Below, piece by piece: positions 1 through 50,741 of a stretch of DNA of 64,000 bases (positions within the stretch are counted from its first letter, which is position 1; every line of letters begins with the position of its first letter). Under the pieces are notes generated by a model. It had not been told where the DNA came from. It did not search any database and saw nothing but the letters and a program-made list of their open reading frames with translations. The DNA is taken from positions 473,501-537,500 of the forward strand of contig NC_087157.1 in assembly GCF_035594125.1 (NCBI RefSeq), in the 5' to 3' direction. Position numbers and translations under genes: made by a program. This stretch comes from Scylla paramamosain. Its lineage: Eukaryota; Arthropoda; Malacostraca; Decapoda; Portunidae.

Positions 1-669
<669 letters not shown>

Positions 670-1076
670 GGGAATGAATCTTTGGCAGGACACTCAATAG
701 ACACAACTCCAACACATTACCAATCAACAAATGATCACCAGGATTGAGGTGGATGTTGGTTGATTTTGACTGTCCTGCCACAACAGGGCTTTCCTCCTCC
801 TTTTCAGGTCAGTTTTTTGGTATTTCCATATACCTAACTTTCTGTGAAGCTCTATTTTTTCTCTTGTCTATATTTATAAGGCCATGTTCACGAAAGGCAA
901 TTCTAAAGACATGTTTGCAAAGATAATGGCAGCAAAAGTGGTGCACTTCAAAGGTGACATGATATCTCATTTACTAGGATGCTTGCAACATAAGCCAATG
1001 AGAAAAATTATTGCTGACACTGTTTAAAATGTTTCATGTGTACAACAATGGTATTTACTATACAGTACATGCTTCT

Positions 1077-1194
<118 letters not shown>

Positions 1195-1742
1195 AGTGAT
1201 GTTCTGTTTTCTTCTTTTATGTAGCATACAACCAAGCTCCTTCAGTGTCACTGGTCACTTGCCAGTGGCCAACATGGTAAATCTCTCTTTTATTAAAACT
1301 CCATACTCTTCATGGTTTTTACTGCTGACACCACTATATAACACTCCTTTGGGATCCTGAAAAATTAATCTATGTAAAGGGTACCCATGATATGGTACAG
1401 CTGTATCAAACCCATGATGGTACATTCAGTGTACATAAGTAATCAACAAGGCTCAAATGGATGTTGGTTGGCTTTGACTGTTTTGTCACTGCTATATAGA
1501 TTTATATAAATTGTTATTACTATTAGTGTTTTTTTTTTTCAGAATTACCTGTTCTACACAATACATCAAAATCCATCCTAACACACCATCTAGTCATAAT
1601 GCCTTCACATCCATCTTTCTCTTCAATTTTAATATTCTACTTACATTCATTTGTATCATCTTGCATATGGATATGGATTCCATAAATATTTTTCAATAAT
1701 TAACAGCTATTATTCATTACATGACACACATCTTTTTACTTT

Positions 1743-2020
<278 letters not shown>

Positions 2021-2137
2021 CAGTACACTGATAACAAAACTCATGTCAGAATTACTAGTTTATAATTATTTCCCAATATTCCTCCACCATATTGTTCTAA
2101 CAATATTAACTGAAACTGTAATATACTTAACAACCCT

Positions 2138-33503
<31,366 letters not shown>

Positions 33504-34055
33504 TGTTAACAGTTGTCAAGGGAACCTGCTGCTGCCACGGCGACACATGTGTTTATCAACCATATCGATTGTCTTCTTTAAACACATGTTAGCTATCGTA
33601 TTAAAAAAAAAAAAAACGATAGCCTCAAAATACAGACTGGATAGACATTATCTAAGTTTACTTTCGCCGTATTATTACACAACTTAAACGATTTTGACAA
33701 TACATCGTCACAGTATAAGTGATATGATAACACAAATTTTGACCAATGCTTTGATCATAATACTATATACCGATTTTATACTCTGCATGCTTAAATTTGG
33801 ATACAGTTTATCTCGTTACTTATCATGTCTAATTTATTATGCATGTAAGCGGAACTGCGGTCATTGTCAGTGATATGACCATCAAAAGAAATGCAAAGTT
33901 TTCTGGAGTAAAACAAATTCAGACAACTTGGTCATTTCATGCCACATCACCAACCTCTGGTTCCACAAGTGTGCAATTTCAAAAGGAAATAGCCGTCACC
34001 TGCTATCGAGACCACAAGTGTAACCATAACTAGCCCATGTGATTTCATATCTTTT

Positions 34056-34058
<3 letters not shown>

Positions 34059-34135
<77 letters not shown>
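34059..34135. repeat. (CT)n microsatellite
   Basis: About 77 bp; part of a dense cluster of arrays to 34803. Confidence 0.98.
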
Positions 34136-34136
<1 letters not shown>

Positions 34137-34191
34137 GTCAAATTTATGTAAACAATGCTTTCAGGCTAGTGGAGAATTCACTTCGCAGATG

Positions 34192-34418
<227 letters not shown>

Positions 34419-34706
34419 AACGTACAACTGTGCACTTTCAGGCCTGTAGAAGTTAATGGATGGACTTAAAAGAAAATAATAAAATGAATAAATAAATAAA
34501 TGAAAATAAATAATAAATAAATAAATAAATAAATTAATTAATTAATTAAATAAATGATTAAAAATACCTACAACTGCATGCAGAGCCGGATATCCATTTC
34601 TCATAAAACGTGGTTGCATATTTTTTTTTGCCACCATATCCATATCCATGCGGATATTTTTCAGACAGATCACAGTATTACAAAGTGCGCCATATTTGCC
34701 ACACAC

Positions 34707-34806
<100 letters not shown>

Positions 34807-34881
34807 ATTTCAAGGATGTATATGTAACCAGGAAAGGAGTGTAAGTACAGAGAAGAACTAGGAAGGGGATAGATGTAGGAG

Positions 34882-34921
<40 letters not shown>

Positions 34922-35243
34922 GTTGGGGACATGAAAAGTGGAGTACTTATTATGTATTATTTCCTCTCTCCCTCTAATTCTTCTCACTCTTTACCCTTCC
35001 TATTGATATTTATTCTGTCTACCTCCTTGTATTCCCATCCTCCTCCTTCACCCTTCCTTTGCTTCCTTGCTATGAATATTTTAACTTCACTACGAACTCC
35101 CTTCCCCCTCCCCCACTGTTCCTTTTCTCATCATACCTTTCAGTTTTGTCTCAAACCTCCTTCCCTGACACCTCCCTTCCTATCTGTCCAAAATACAGGA
35201 CTAGGGAGTGGTACCTTGTTCCTCCCAATCACACATTCCATAG

Positions 35244-35281
<38 letters not shown>

Positions 35282-36543
35282 AGAACAATGACTTAAGCAC
35301 TCCATATTTGCCTACTCCAACAAACCACACTTATTTCCATTTCCACGACATCATATTTTTTTCACTTAATTATCCTCATTTCATACTTCCAAGAATAAAA
35401 AATTGGTATTCTGGGTGTGGTTAAAATGCCTTACCCTTTGGGGATGGCTAACAATCTGTACACAGCGGAGAAACATGACACGTTGCCTTCCATGGTGAAC
35501 ACGAGTTACTGAGCCAGCTCCCACTGTTATTGTTTCACACAGAAAAGCATGCCAGTCACAACAAATCTGATGTTGATGCTCAAACTGGCTTGGGAAATGC
35601 ATGTCTATAAATAATACTCACACCCCTCATGACCACTACACATATTACCTGAAAGATTTGAATGAAAAATTATATTTACATGTATGCACTTATTCCAACA
35701 GTGAATTTAGAGGTCTTTTCTTCATCGTGAATATCTTAAATCTCAACAGCTACAAATATCCACTACCTTGAGCCTTTATAGCAATTAAAATATCCACTAC
35801 TTTGAGCCTTTATAGCAATTTATAGCAATTCAATTCAATTCAATTGTATGGTGTTTTTTATACACATTAAGTAAATCCACTTCCACAATGCACACCCCTC
35901 CTTTTTTTTTTTTTTTTTTTAAGTGCACTGCCAATTTACACAGCATCACTCAGAGTAGCCTCATCCCCTTCCTCCACTATCTCCTTCAATTTAGTTTGAG
36001 AATTTTTGTAGGAGAAACTATGCAACAATACATCCTTCTTTCACCCCTCATCACTTTGCCTTTGACCTACTCAAGAACACATTGTACATATGCTACTGTT
36101 TATAAGTGTTGTGTATATTTTTTTATAATTATTTTTTCATTTATGTGTGCAGGAGACTGGCCAATGGCACTAATAAATATTTCCTTACAAAAACATCAAA
36201 GATAACTTCAAAATATCTACAGTGTTTTACTAAGTTATCCAGAGGAGTAAATCAGGGTGGTTTAGGTCTTGCCCTGGCCAAGGGCTGGTACATTAACACT
36301 TACATAGTCTCAATAGTAGAGCAACTGTATGAGTGATGTGGTTTACTGAAATGTGGTACATACACAGACCTGCTGCATTAACTACCTCTTTGAAAGTCAG
36401 TGGATACTGGAGCAGTGGCTATGCTGCACATAGGAGGACATACTATTGATGACTAATTGCTGTCCAATAATGACATCAGCTAAGGGATCCATTATAGTGA
36501 AAAAAAAAAAAAAAAATAAAAAAATAAATTATAGTCATTTACA

Positions 36544-36665
36544 GGTGAGAAGGATAAACTCATTCACAACCCAGCAGGGATTCACCAAGGGAAGATCATG
36601 TCTCAGTAATTTTCTGGTTTTACCAGCAGTTTATGACACAGCTGTTGGTGACAAAATCAAGTGAT
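36544..36665 (+). mobile_element. Reverse-transcriptase fragment
   Basis: Plus-strand text INSFTTQQGFTKGRSCLSNF resembles the conserved 'Q.GF..GRSC..NLL' segment of CR1-type reverse transcriptases. Only about 40 residues remain. Confidence 0.5.
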
Positions 36666-37224
36666 ATTAGCCCTATGTAAGTTCTAGGAATCACTAAACA
36701 AGGTACAGCACTAGATACTTTTCAATAAAATATAAGTTAAAGGAATGGAATGAAAAGTTTGATAATTAATGGATTATGGTACGCTTAGTTGTGGAGTGCA
36801 GAATTAAAATTCAACAGCAAAAAGGCATACTAGGAATGGATCATTCATGTCCTCTCAGTCTCATAATAAGCTTATCATCATTCATCATCAATATCAGTTA
36901 CCTCTGTCTACAGCAATAGTTCCCAACTTTTTTTTTTCCTTCATGACCCTTATACTAAAATCTTAAAACTCACACAACACCCTGCTATCAGCAGCTCTAT
37001 CTACATTTATTTTTCTGTGCAAGGAAAGGGAAATTGAAAAAAAAAAAAATTACTCATGAATTCTGTAGGCATTTATCAGTGAGGTAAAATTACAGCACTG
37101 GTTCAACCTTGGCATCATAAAATGAAATTAATAAATCGATGAAAATAAATTCCTCCAACCTACTTATTTGACAATGAAAATTATAAGAATGAAAATTCAA
37201 GTATTGCTTCAATATTATCTACAT

Positions 37225-37760
37225 ACATAGTTTGCAACAGTTAGCCAACCCAATTAATGAGATGCCTGGGGCTGCATCTGAGCAGCAAGCTGTGAAATTC
37301 TTGGCCAAATGTTTGCAAGAGCCAATCTCATGTTATCTCTGACGTCTGCTGTTCCTATTCTTCATTTTTACGTTGACAAGAGTTGAAAATCCTGCTTTAC
37401 ACAGATATATGGAAGCCAATGAAAGAAGGGCATGCAAGACTGCCATGGTGATTTCGGAGCAAGACTGATACATAGCACACTAGAAATGAGTTGCTGATTT
37501 CTCCTTGAAAAGATCACAAGCCAAAGAGTCATTCTGTAGATCCAGAGATTCATCTTGGATTTCATTTGAGATGCTGCATACATCAAGTGAAGTAAAAAAG
37601 TGTTCCTTTCTAGGGCTGCCTCTTTCTCTGTAAGCACAGTGGATCACTCAAATTCCTTTTCTAGAGATGAAAAATGTTCAGTTATTTCATCTTTTAGGAA
37701 CTGATCTAGTTGGGCTTCAGACTCATCCATCACCACACAAAGTTTTTCAAACATAGCAAT
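37225..37760 (-). mobile_element. hAT transposase relic (ZBED5-like C-terminus)
   Basis: Minus-strand text FEKLCVVMDESEAQLDQFLK, DEITEHFSSLEKEFE, then LLSLASIYLCKAGFSTLVNV corresponds to the end of ZBED5/SCAND3-type hAT transposases ('..STTYLCE.GFS.....K'). Several stops and shifts are present. The text CAGCAATAGTTCCCAACTTT near 36910 resembles an hAT terminus; the opposite terminus was not found. Confidence 0.6.
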
Positions 37761-38119
37761 GTTTAACCTAATCTAACAATGAATGACTCTGGCTTGGGGT
37801 GCCAGTTTTATCTGTTAATGATGGAAAAGGGGATGGGAAGACCTGACTAGTTCCACCCTGCGACAGCTGCTAGTAAGGTCTATTTCAGCCACTCTCACAA
37901 TGCCTTTCTGTGCCTTCCACTGAGAACACCAGAATTCTGTATGTGTTCTAGCATAGCTTCTTGATCCCTTGATCATGCTCTACAGTATGTGTGTTCCAAA
38001 ATTTTTGTAATGGGCTCACTATTGTTCCCTTTATGTCAATTATCTAAATTCTAGAGTAATTACTGGTGTAAAGAACTTTACTGACAACACCAATTGTTCA
38101 ACTAATCAAGTAGATGATG

Positions 38120-38272
<153 letters not shown>

Positions 38273-39189
38273 TTCTTCTATTGTTGGATAAAGGTTGCCA
38301 ATGGGAGCAGATGGGAAATAGGATTAAGGAGGACTACCATCATATCTGATTATTTTCAAGTATGACAATCCTTTTATCTAGCTGAATTAGGTCCAATTTC
38401 ATAACTCAATTAAATGCAGAATCCATTTATATGGTAAAGAAGTACATTCATGAAAGAGATGGTAGTAGGAGGAGGGCTTGAAGGAGAACTGCTTGGATTG
38501 GAAGAGGTGAAGACTCTTCTGCTATGGCCATCCCTCTTTGGGGTACACTTACAGGAAACAACACGTCAAAGGAAGATAGGACAAATAAGCTGATAGATGA
38601 TACTAAATTCCAGTGATATAATAAGTTATCTTGGCAATATCTTCAGTTTTAATCTTTTCTTTAATTTTGTTGAGATCTCCTAAAATCTAGAAAATTGAAT
38701 TACATGAAACCAAGGATTTACCACATATTGAAATCAGGGCCAGATTTATATGGGGGAAAATGAGACAGCTACCAGGCCCTCCCCCTGCCAAAGGTACCTC
38801 CCAAACATCCCTATCTTCCCTCCCTCTGACCCTCCCTTTGAATAACTAGATTAATTGATAAAATGACATGGAAATTCACAAAAGAGACAAGGTCACAGAA
38901 TTCAGTGCTAAAGCTTAATCTATGATGAAGAACTCTTCTCATGTTGAAGGCAGTTGGAGAAACAAGCGTACAAAAACAAGAAATGCCAGACTGAAGTACC
39001 TGAAGTACTGTGCCATACTGTTGCAATAACAGTCTTTTTTAGCTGGGTAGGCCTGGCATGCAGAGGTAGTGAAGAGATCATTAGATATTGACAAAATGGT
39101 AACTTTTTAATCATAGAACATATTGCACAGTATGATCCATTTTTGATGGGACACCTTAAAGTAACTGGCAATCCTGAAAGTGGTGCATC

Positions 39190-39680
<491 letters not shown>

Positions 39681-39829
39681 TGCCTACAAACAGGAAAACT
39701 GCAACCATAACAACACTATACAAAAAAGGTGGTAGCAGTGATCCTGGAAAGCATTTGGTGGGGCCCACTGATATATACAGTCAAAAGTTATTCTGATGAG
39801 TTCTGCATCACTAGGTACTTCAGAACAGA

Positions 39830-40182
39830 AAAAAAAGACTGGAAGCAGTGGAGATGTGGTTTTTATGTAGAATGATGAGAATTCCTTGGACTGCTAGAGC
39901 TACAAATGAAGAGGTACCAAGATGAGCAAGAACAGAAAGATTCCTTTTAAAAGATATAAAGAAGACAGCTGAACTTCTGTGGCTATATACTGAGAGCAGA
40001 GAGGATCAAAAGGAACTGCTTATTAGGAAGAGTGAAGGGAGTGAGAGTAAGAGGAAGACAGGGAGTTAGGTTTATGGATGCACTGCTGGAACGAGTAGAA
40101 GGAGGATGGAGAGCTGTGGATCTGGTCAGATTAGTAGATGACAGAGGAAAATTGAGATTCATGGTCACCTATGTCACTTGAC
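39830..40182 (+). mobile_element. RTE-like LINE C-terminal relic
   Basis: MRIPWTARATNEEV at the start and VRVRGRQGVRFMDALLERVE then GGWRAVDLVRLVDDRG to TYVT and stop at the end parallel the C-terminus of the RTE element at 10740-11050 (RRIMRVPWVARRTNQEV, RVQGRQRMKYMDG). Frameshifted in the middle. Confidence 0.65.
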
Positions 40183-41309
40183 AGGTAACCCAGTAAAGGT
40201 AATGTTAGGTTTGTGTCCGTAGGTGGTCCAGGGATGTGCAGTCCCTTTTCTTGGTCATTTTCTTTTTGAGTTTTGTTTGTGGTTCTTTTGTGAATATTTT
40301 GTGTTGCATCTACATTAGTCATTTTGCCATTTTTCTGTGAATCTCCTAATACTTCATGGTTGGATGCTGCAATGGGGACTAATGAGGGATAAAGACTATC
40401 ATGGTGAAAAATCAAGGTTGGTTAAGTTAGGTTAGGTTAAGCTTTGCATTCCCCATCCAAAACCACACATTCCCTCTTGTCACTAAGCTTGTTGGAGCGG
40501 AAGGGGTTGATATTTAGCAAAAACAGTTGGAGCATTAGTTGTAAAGAAATGCCTTTGGTAATAATTTCCGAGACAGTCCAGTGACCCTCCAAGGTACATT
40601 TGGGATCCTAATTTGGGTTGTGACCATGACTTTTGGGACCACTGTTCTGGGGGATTTTTTCCAAGACTAATGTGATCCCCACTCCTGAGGATAATTGCAC
40701 CGTGTGAAGCAGCTTCACTATACAGGTGCATCTCATAGTGGAGAGAGGGGTGGCCACAACCCTGTACCATGATAGCATAACTAAAAATTGTCCTGAAATC
40801 AACTATATCATGAACAAGTCTTACCTCACTTTAACTGTGAGACTTTACCCCAATGGGCCCCCAAGAGTATACTAAACTCAGCTACTAACCTTTTACACGT
40901 ATACTCCAGGATATCAATGCTTATAACTTTAGTGGGATGTGCCAAGGAAACTGCTTTTAATAAGTGTTTTAAAAATCTAAAATAGATGAATGCATTGGAA
41001 TTATTTTCTGGTTGAGTGGAGCTATGACATTAAACCGATAAGGTCAAGTATTTTTGTGGTAGTGTGACTGCTGGTGTATTCTAAGTTGTTATGCAATGCT
41101 TCAATAAAAAAATAAAAATAAAATAAATATAAATAAATAAATAAAATAAATAAAAAAAAGTATGTGGGTGTCTACTGATGAACAAAACGATACGTAGTTC
41201 CAGTTGGGTGGATTATGCTAAATGTAGTGCATATTATTAAACATAGTATGTATATAGATGAATAAATAATTGCGAGATTATCCATTTAAAATTGCATACA
41301 TGACATATT

Positions 41310-41311
<2 letters not shown>

Positions 41312-41378
<67 letters not shown>
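41312..41378. repeat. (GA)n microsatellite
   Basis: About 66 bp. Confidence 0.98.
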
Positions 41379-41380
<2 letters not shown>

Positions 41381-42321
41381 AGCCTCCGCAAAACTTGTAA
41401 CCTATGTGTATATTGACATGTTATTTGTACCATAGGTAAACAAGTACTTCTGTAATTACAGTGGTTATGTAAACAAATACCTCGAAGTGAACATTACTCT
41501 GCTAGCAAATCGAGTAAACAAAACCCTTCTAGTTGACAATAAAACATGTTCTACAAAAAGGCAATTCAAAAGCAACATAACAGAGCGTCTGGCTAACATA
41601 CAGACATTCTTACCTGTAATTCCACTGTAATGCAGTCACTATACTGTGTAGTTGATGTCCAACAGTCAACTGGTTTTTGTGACACTTCCCACAAAGTGCC
41701 ATGACAGATTAAACACGCACAAGAAAAACATAACCACTTCACTTGCCTCCCATCCCGGTACAGCCAGATAGCTGTTGTTACAGCTACGGCTGACACCGTT
41801 GGGAACTTGCGACCTTGATCTTGATGGTACAGGTGGCACAGGATCACTCCTGAGCCAGGCCTTTGGATCGGCAACTCCTGTAGAAGGAGAAAAAAAAAAA
41901 AGAGAAACGAACAGCATCCTCTATCCTAATTGTTCATACACCTGGCACGCCACATTCTCTCCAGAAACTCTTTCACCGCCTCAATCATCCTTTCATTCGC
42001 CTCTCTACACCAAGGCTATGACGCATATCCATAAATAGATGTGAAATAGAAAAAAAAAAAAATAAATAAATAAATAGATAATAATAATATATAAAATAAT
42101 AACAATAAATAAAACTATAAATTGATAAGCAAAAATATACGTAATGTATATGCTACTCATCACTAGTTTAGCTATAAAATACCAGCAATAATTGAAAACT
42201 GATTATTTTTACTGAAGGCATGATACAATACATTGTATCTAAATACTAAATTATCAATCGTGGGTTTAAAGAATGGGCACATTATATAGGTTTAAACCTG
42301 ACAGAGGTCACGATATTTTTT

Positions 42322-42325
<4 letters not shown>

Positions 42326-42366
<41 letters not shown>
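42326..42366. repeat. (GT)n microsatellite
   Basis: About 40 bp, downstream of the DCXR-like gene. Confidence 0.98.
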
Positions 42367-42368
<2 letters not shown>

Positions 42369-42489
42369 GTTTAAGTTCTGTTAATGGTCGAGCACGATTC
42401 TTTGATGAATTCATATTAACAGTAAACAATAGACAAGACAAAACATAGATATGTATGATGTAATTTAAACACTTTTAATAATAATTTTC

Positions 42490-42495
42490 TTTATT
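42490..42495 (-). promoter_or_regulatory. Polyadenylation signal AATAAA of the DCXR-like gene
   Basis: AATAAA on the minus strand (CCAATAAAG), 42 bases beyond the TAA stop. Confidence 0.6.
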
Positions 42496-42536
42496 GGATG
42501 TGCTAGGCAGTACTAAAGAACAGGATGAAATAAGAT

Positions 42537-43268
42537 TTATGCTGCCAAAAACCCTCCATCAACTGGCAAGGAATGACCATTCACCATGTCACTCTCATCT
42601 GATAACAGAAACACGATAGCATTCACTACTTCCTCCACTTCAGCAAACCTCCCCTGAGGTATTCTAGATATCATTCCAGCAGCCTTGACAGGGTCAGACC
42701 ATCCTACAAGAGCCATTGGAGTCTTGACTACCGTTGGTGCGACCGCGTTAGTACGTATGCCTTTTGGTCCTAGTTCTATACCCATCGTTTTGGTCAACAT
42801 TTCGACAGCACTTTTTGAAGAGCCGTACACAGTGTGGTCTTTCAAAGCACGATGTCCTGCTTGGGAAGATACATTGACTATGGTCCCTCGTAACTGTCTT
42901 GCCACAAGGTCCCCAGCCACAACTTGGGAGATATTCAGGATGGCCTTGACGTTGATGTTAAATGTTTTGTCAAAGCACTCCGGTGAAGCCTCCAGGAAAG
43001 GTGCTACCTCTGCATATGCGGCGTTATTGACCAGGAGGTGGATGGGTGTAATCTTCTTTACTGCCTCTCTTGATTCGGTCCAGTTTTCTAAATTTACAGG
43101 GATGATGTTGATACTGGGACACTCCTGCTTGAGTGATTCCAAGTTGGCGAGCGTTTTACTCAGAGCAAATACTTCAGCGCCCATTTCAGCCAATTTCAAA
43201 GCAGTGGCGCGTCCGATGCCACTCCCAGCACCTGTTACCAACGCTCGGCGACCTGCGAATTTTCCCAT
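42537..43268 (-). CDS. DCXR: L-xylulose reductase (dicarbonyl/L-xylulose reductase-like SDR)
   Basis: A single uninterrupted 243-codon frame, exactly the usual DCXR length. Members reduce L-xylulose and alpha-dicarbonyls with NADPH in the cytosol. Visible features are the Rossmann motif TGAGSGIG (residues 12-19), NNAA (81-84), Asn106, catalytic Ser135 (NVSS), Tyr148 and Lys152 (YGSSK), and the C-terminal PVDGGFLAA. The ATG at 43268 was chosen because it starts MGKFAGRRALVTG like the family; the frame stays open 111 bp further upstream but with no earlier ATG. AATAAA follows 42 bp after the stop. The gene is intronless, whereas vertebrate DCXR has several introns, so a retrocopy origin is possible, but all catalytic residues are intact. 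It is divergent from the PBLD gene, about 770 bp away. Confidence 0.93.
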   Translation of the reverse strand: MGKFAGRRALVTGAGSGIGRATALKLAEMGAEVFALSKTLANLESLKQECPSINIIPVNLENWTESREAVKKITPIHLLVNNAAYAEVAPFLEASPECFDKTFNINVKAILNISQVVAGDLVARQLRGTIVNVSSQAGHRALKDHTVYGSSKSAVEMLTKTMGIELGPKGIRTNAVAPTVVKTPMALVGWSDPVKAAGMISRIPQGRFAEVEEVVNAIVFLLSDESDMVNGHSLPVDGGFLAA

Positions 43269-43950
43269 AGTTCTTGGTGCTATATTTTTTTCAGTAGTGA
43301 TGCGACAGCAGCTTGTGAACAGCTTAGCAGGTGTATCAACTGAGCTACTCGAGATGCGTTCCTCTAAATGTCTGACCACCCGACAAGCACAAGTGATACA
43401 GAGGCTGGTGGATACAATCTCCCGGGCTCTTCTGGCCTTTCTCGCTCTTGCTCCTTCTCCCTCAGCTTCAGTTGTCCAACTTCACGTGAAATTTGGCAGT
43501 GTTTTATTTTTGCGTTTGTATGTATACCTTCTTGCATGAAAATAGTATATCCATTTGTATTGGGAATATGCTAGTTAGTATGTCGACGAATAGAGAAAGT
43601 ATATTGCTTATGATTACTTAGTAAAATTTATGTACGATAATTTCGTTTTTAGCTGCCAGGCGTATGAAAGAATTCCCTCAGTTGTTGGATAGTCAGTTAA
43701 CTACTTGTAAGAATAAGGTCACTTGGTCCTCAGCTGCATATTACGTAGTCCACCCATTATCCTTTTGAAATAGTAAGTATTTAATTAAAACAGAACATCT
43801 ATTAGTAATAAATTATGGTTAGATTCGATTGGTTAGACATAATCACCCAGTCTAGTGTGTATTCCGCATCACGAACAGCTGTTATCTGATAAAGACATTT
43901 TACAATAGTGAACTATTGCCATCAGTTGTTGTGTAATGCTATATTTTATG

Positions 43951-43991
<41 letters not shown>

Positions 43992-44038
43992 AAATGTATT
44001 AATCATGATGTAAGCAAAATTCCGCTCTCCTTCAGAAT
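43269..44038. promoter_or_regulatory. Shared divergent promoter region of the DCXR-like and PBLD genes
   Basis: The 770 bp between two divergently transcribed starts. No clear TATA box; it contains a (GT)n run and a probable PBLD leader-exon acceptor at 44030-44038. Promoter function is inferred from position only. Confidence 0.4.
43954..43988. repeat. (GT)n microsatellite between divergent genes
   Basis: About 35 bp, 50 bp upstream of the PBLD start codon. Confidence 0.98.
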
Positions 44039-46374
<2,336 letters not shown>

Positions 46375-46461
46375 GGCTGGACATTTGTGCTTTCTTGAAG
46401 ATGTAATGGCACAGTTAAAGAGATGAATCTCTATTTGTACGTGCAAATCCGTAGGAGCAAG

Positions 46462-46575
<114 letters not shown>

Positions 46576-46664
46576 GGATCATACACTGAGTAAACACAGC
46601 GAGTCATTGATGTAACAGTTTATTATTGAAAAATACAGCCCACAGCATCAATTGCATTAATAAA

Positions 46665-47415
46665 GGTTCATAGCTAAGATTGAGCTTAATGACTGCTACC
46701 CGTTGTCGCAGAAGTGAACCCTGAAGAACCAAAGAAAGGAAAAAACTAGTCGATGATGGTTCCTTATGATATTGTTGTTGTTGTTGTTGTTGTTATACAG
46801 GCTTGTTCTTGTTCTTGTACTTTTTCTTCTTGTTCTTGTTCTTCTTTTCATTATCATTACTATTAACATCATCATCATCATCATTATCATCATCATAATC
46901 ATCATCATCATCAACACCATTACTACTACTGCAACTAGCATCATAACCAAAAAATAGCATAATACATGACAATGGCACTTAATATATTTCGAGACATGCG
47001 CGTACTGCTGCTGCATGGCATTCTTAGGATGACAGAGTTCTAAAAGTGTCCTGTTAGTGTGTTGAAGGGTTCATTGCTTAGCAGACATTGGGAATAAGGC
47101 TCAAGTTTAAGGAAAAAAGCTGTCAGTGTCACTTAATGCCGTAAGATAATAAATTAAACATTAAATATATATACAATTATGTATGTAGCAATAATTATTG
47201 CTGCAAGCTTAGAAAAAAAAACACTCTTAAAAATTAAACTAACACTGTGAGCATTGAGTGTGGTGTAAAGACATGAATCTAATGCATTACGTTAAAGTTA
47301 ACCGGAAGTATAAATTATAGTCTCGGAAATTAGATTTACATCCCTGCCATGATAGTCCCGCAAAAAGAAGTGTATATATATTTTTCAACGATTGGGAAAG
47401 TCTCGTGCAGAAATC
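46665..47415. other. Between convergent PBLD and DM4/DM12 genes
   Basis: Low-complexity TTG, TTC and ATC repeats (46770-46920), then unique AT-rich sequence; no gene seen. Confidence 0.6.
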
Positions 47416-50555
<3,140 letters not shown>

Positions 50556-50704
50556 CTTGACTCCTTATAGAACAACGTTAATAAACTTTTTATTTTACGG
50601 TGATCTTGGTTGTTTGCAAAATTTTCAATTTTGCGTAAAGAAGCAGCCCGAGAACTGATTCGGGAAGAGCAGACACCCAAACCTTTCCTCACACTAACAG
50701 GTAC

Positions 50705-50741
50705 AATACTGCATCGGCAGCCATTCTCCCTTGAGTTTATA
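50705..50741 (-). promoter_or_regulatory. Core promoter of the DM4/DM12 gene: TATA box and initiator
   Basis: TATAAA on the minus strand from 50741 to 50736, and an arthropod-type initiator GCAGTA (50712-50707). The presumptive +1 A at 50710 is 31 bases downstream of the first T of the TATA box and 155 bases before the start codon. Confidence 0.6.

Larger units (their letters stand above)
40183..42489. other. Intergenic region left of the DCXR-like gene
   Basis: No gene recognised. A minus-strand open frame at 41611-41920 ends in a good donor (TTACAG|GTAAGA) and could be a non-coding first exon of an unknown transcript. Confidence 0.45.

Noticed and set aside
34930..35424. Pro/Ser/Leu-rich open frames
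   Set aside because: Result from a pyrimidine-rich low-complexity stretch; no motif or splice context.
41611..41712. Another in-frame candidate serpin first exon on the minus strand ending TTACAG|GTAAGA
   Set aside because: Same problem of an unlikely N-terminal extension, and it is 12 kb farther away; kept only as a possible unknown exon.
43269..43379. N-terminal extension of the reductase frame
   Set aside because: The extra 37 codons have no ATG (the open frame begins with GTG); the family start is the ATG at 43268.
42685..43539. Plus-strand open frame of 284 codons over the reductase gene
   Set aside because: Antisense shadow of the conserved SDR coding sequence.
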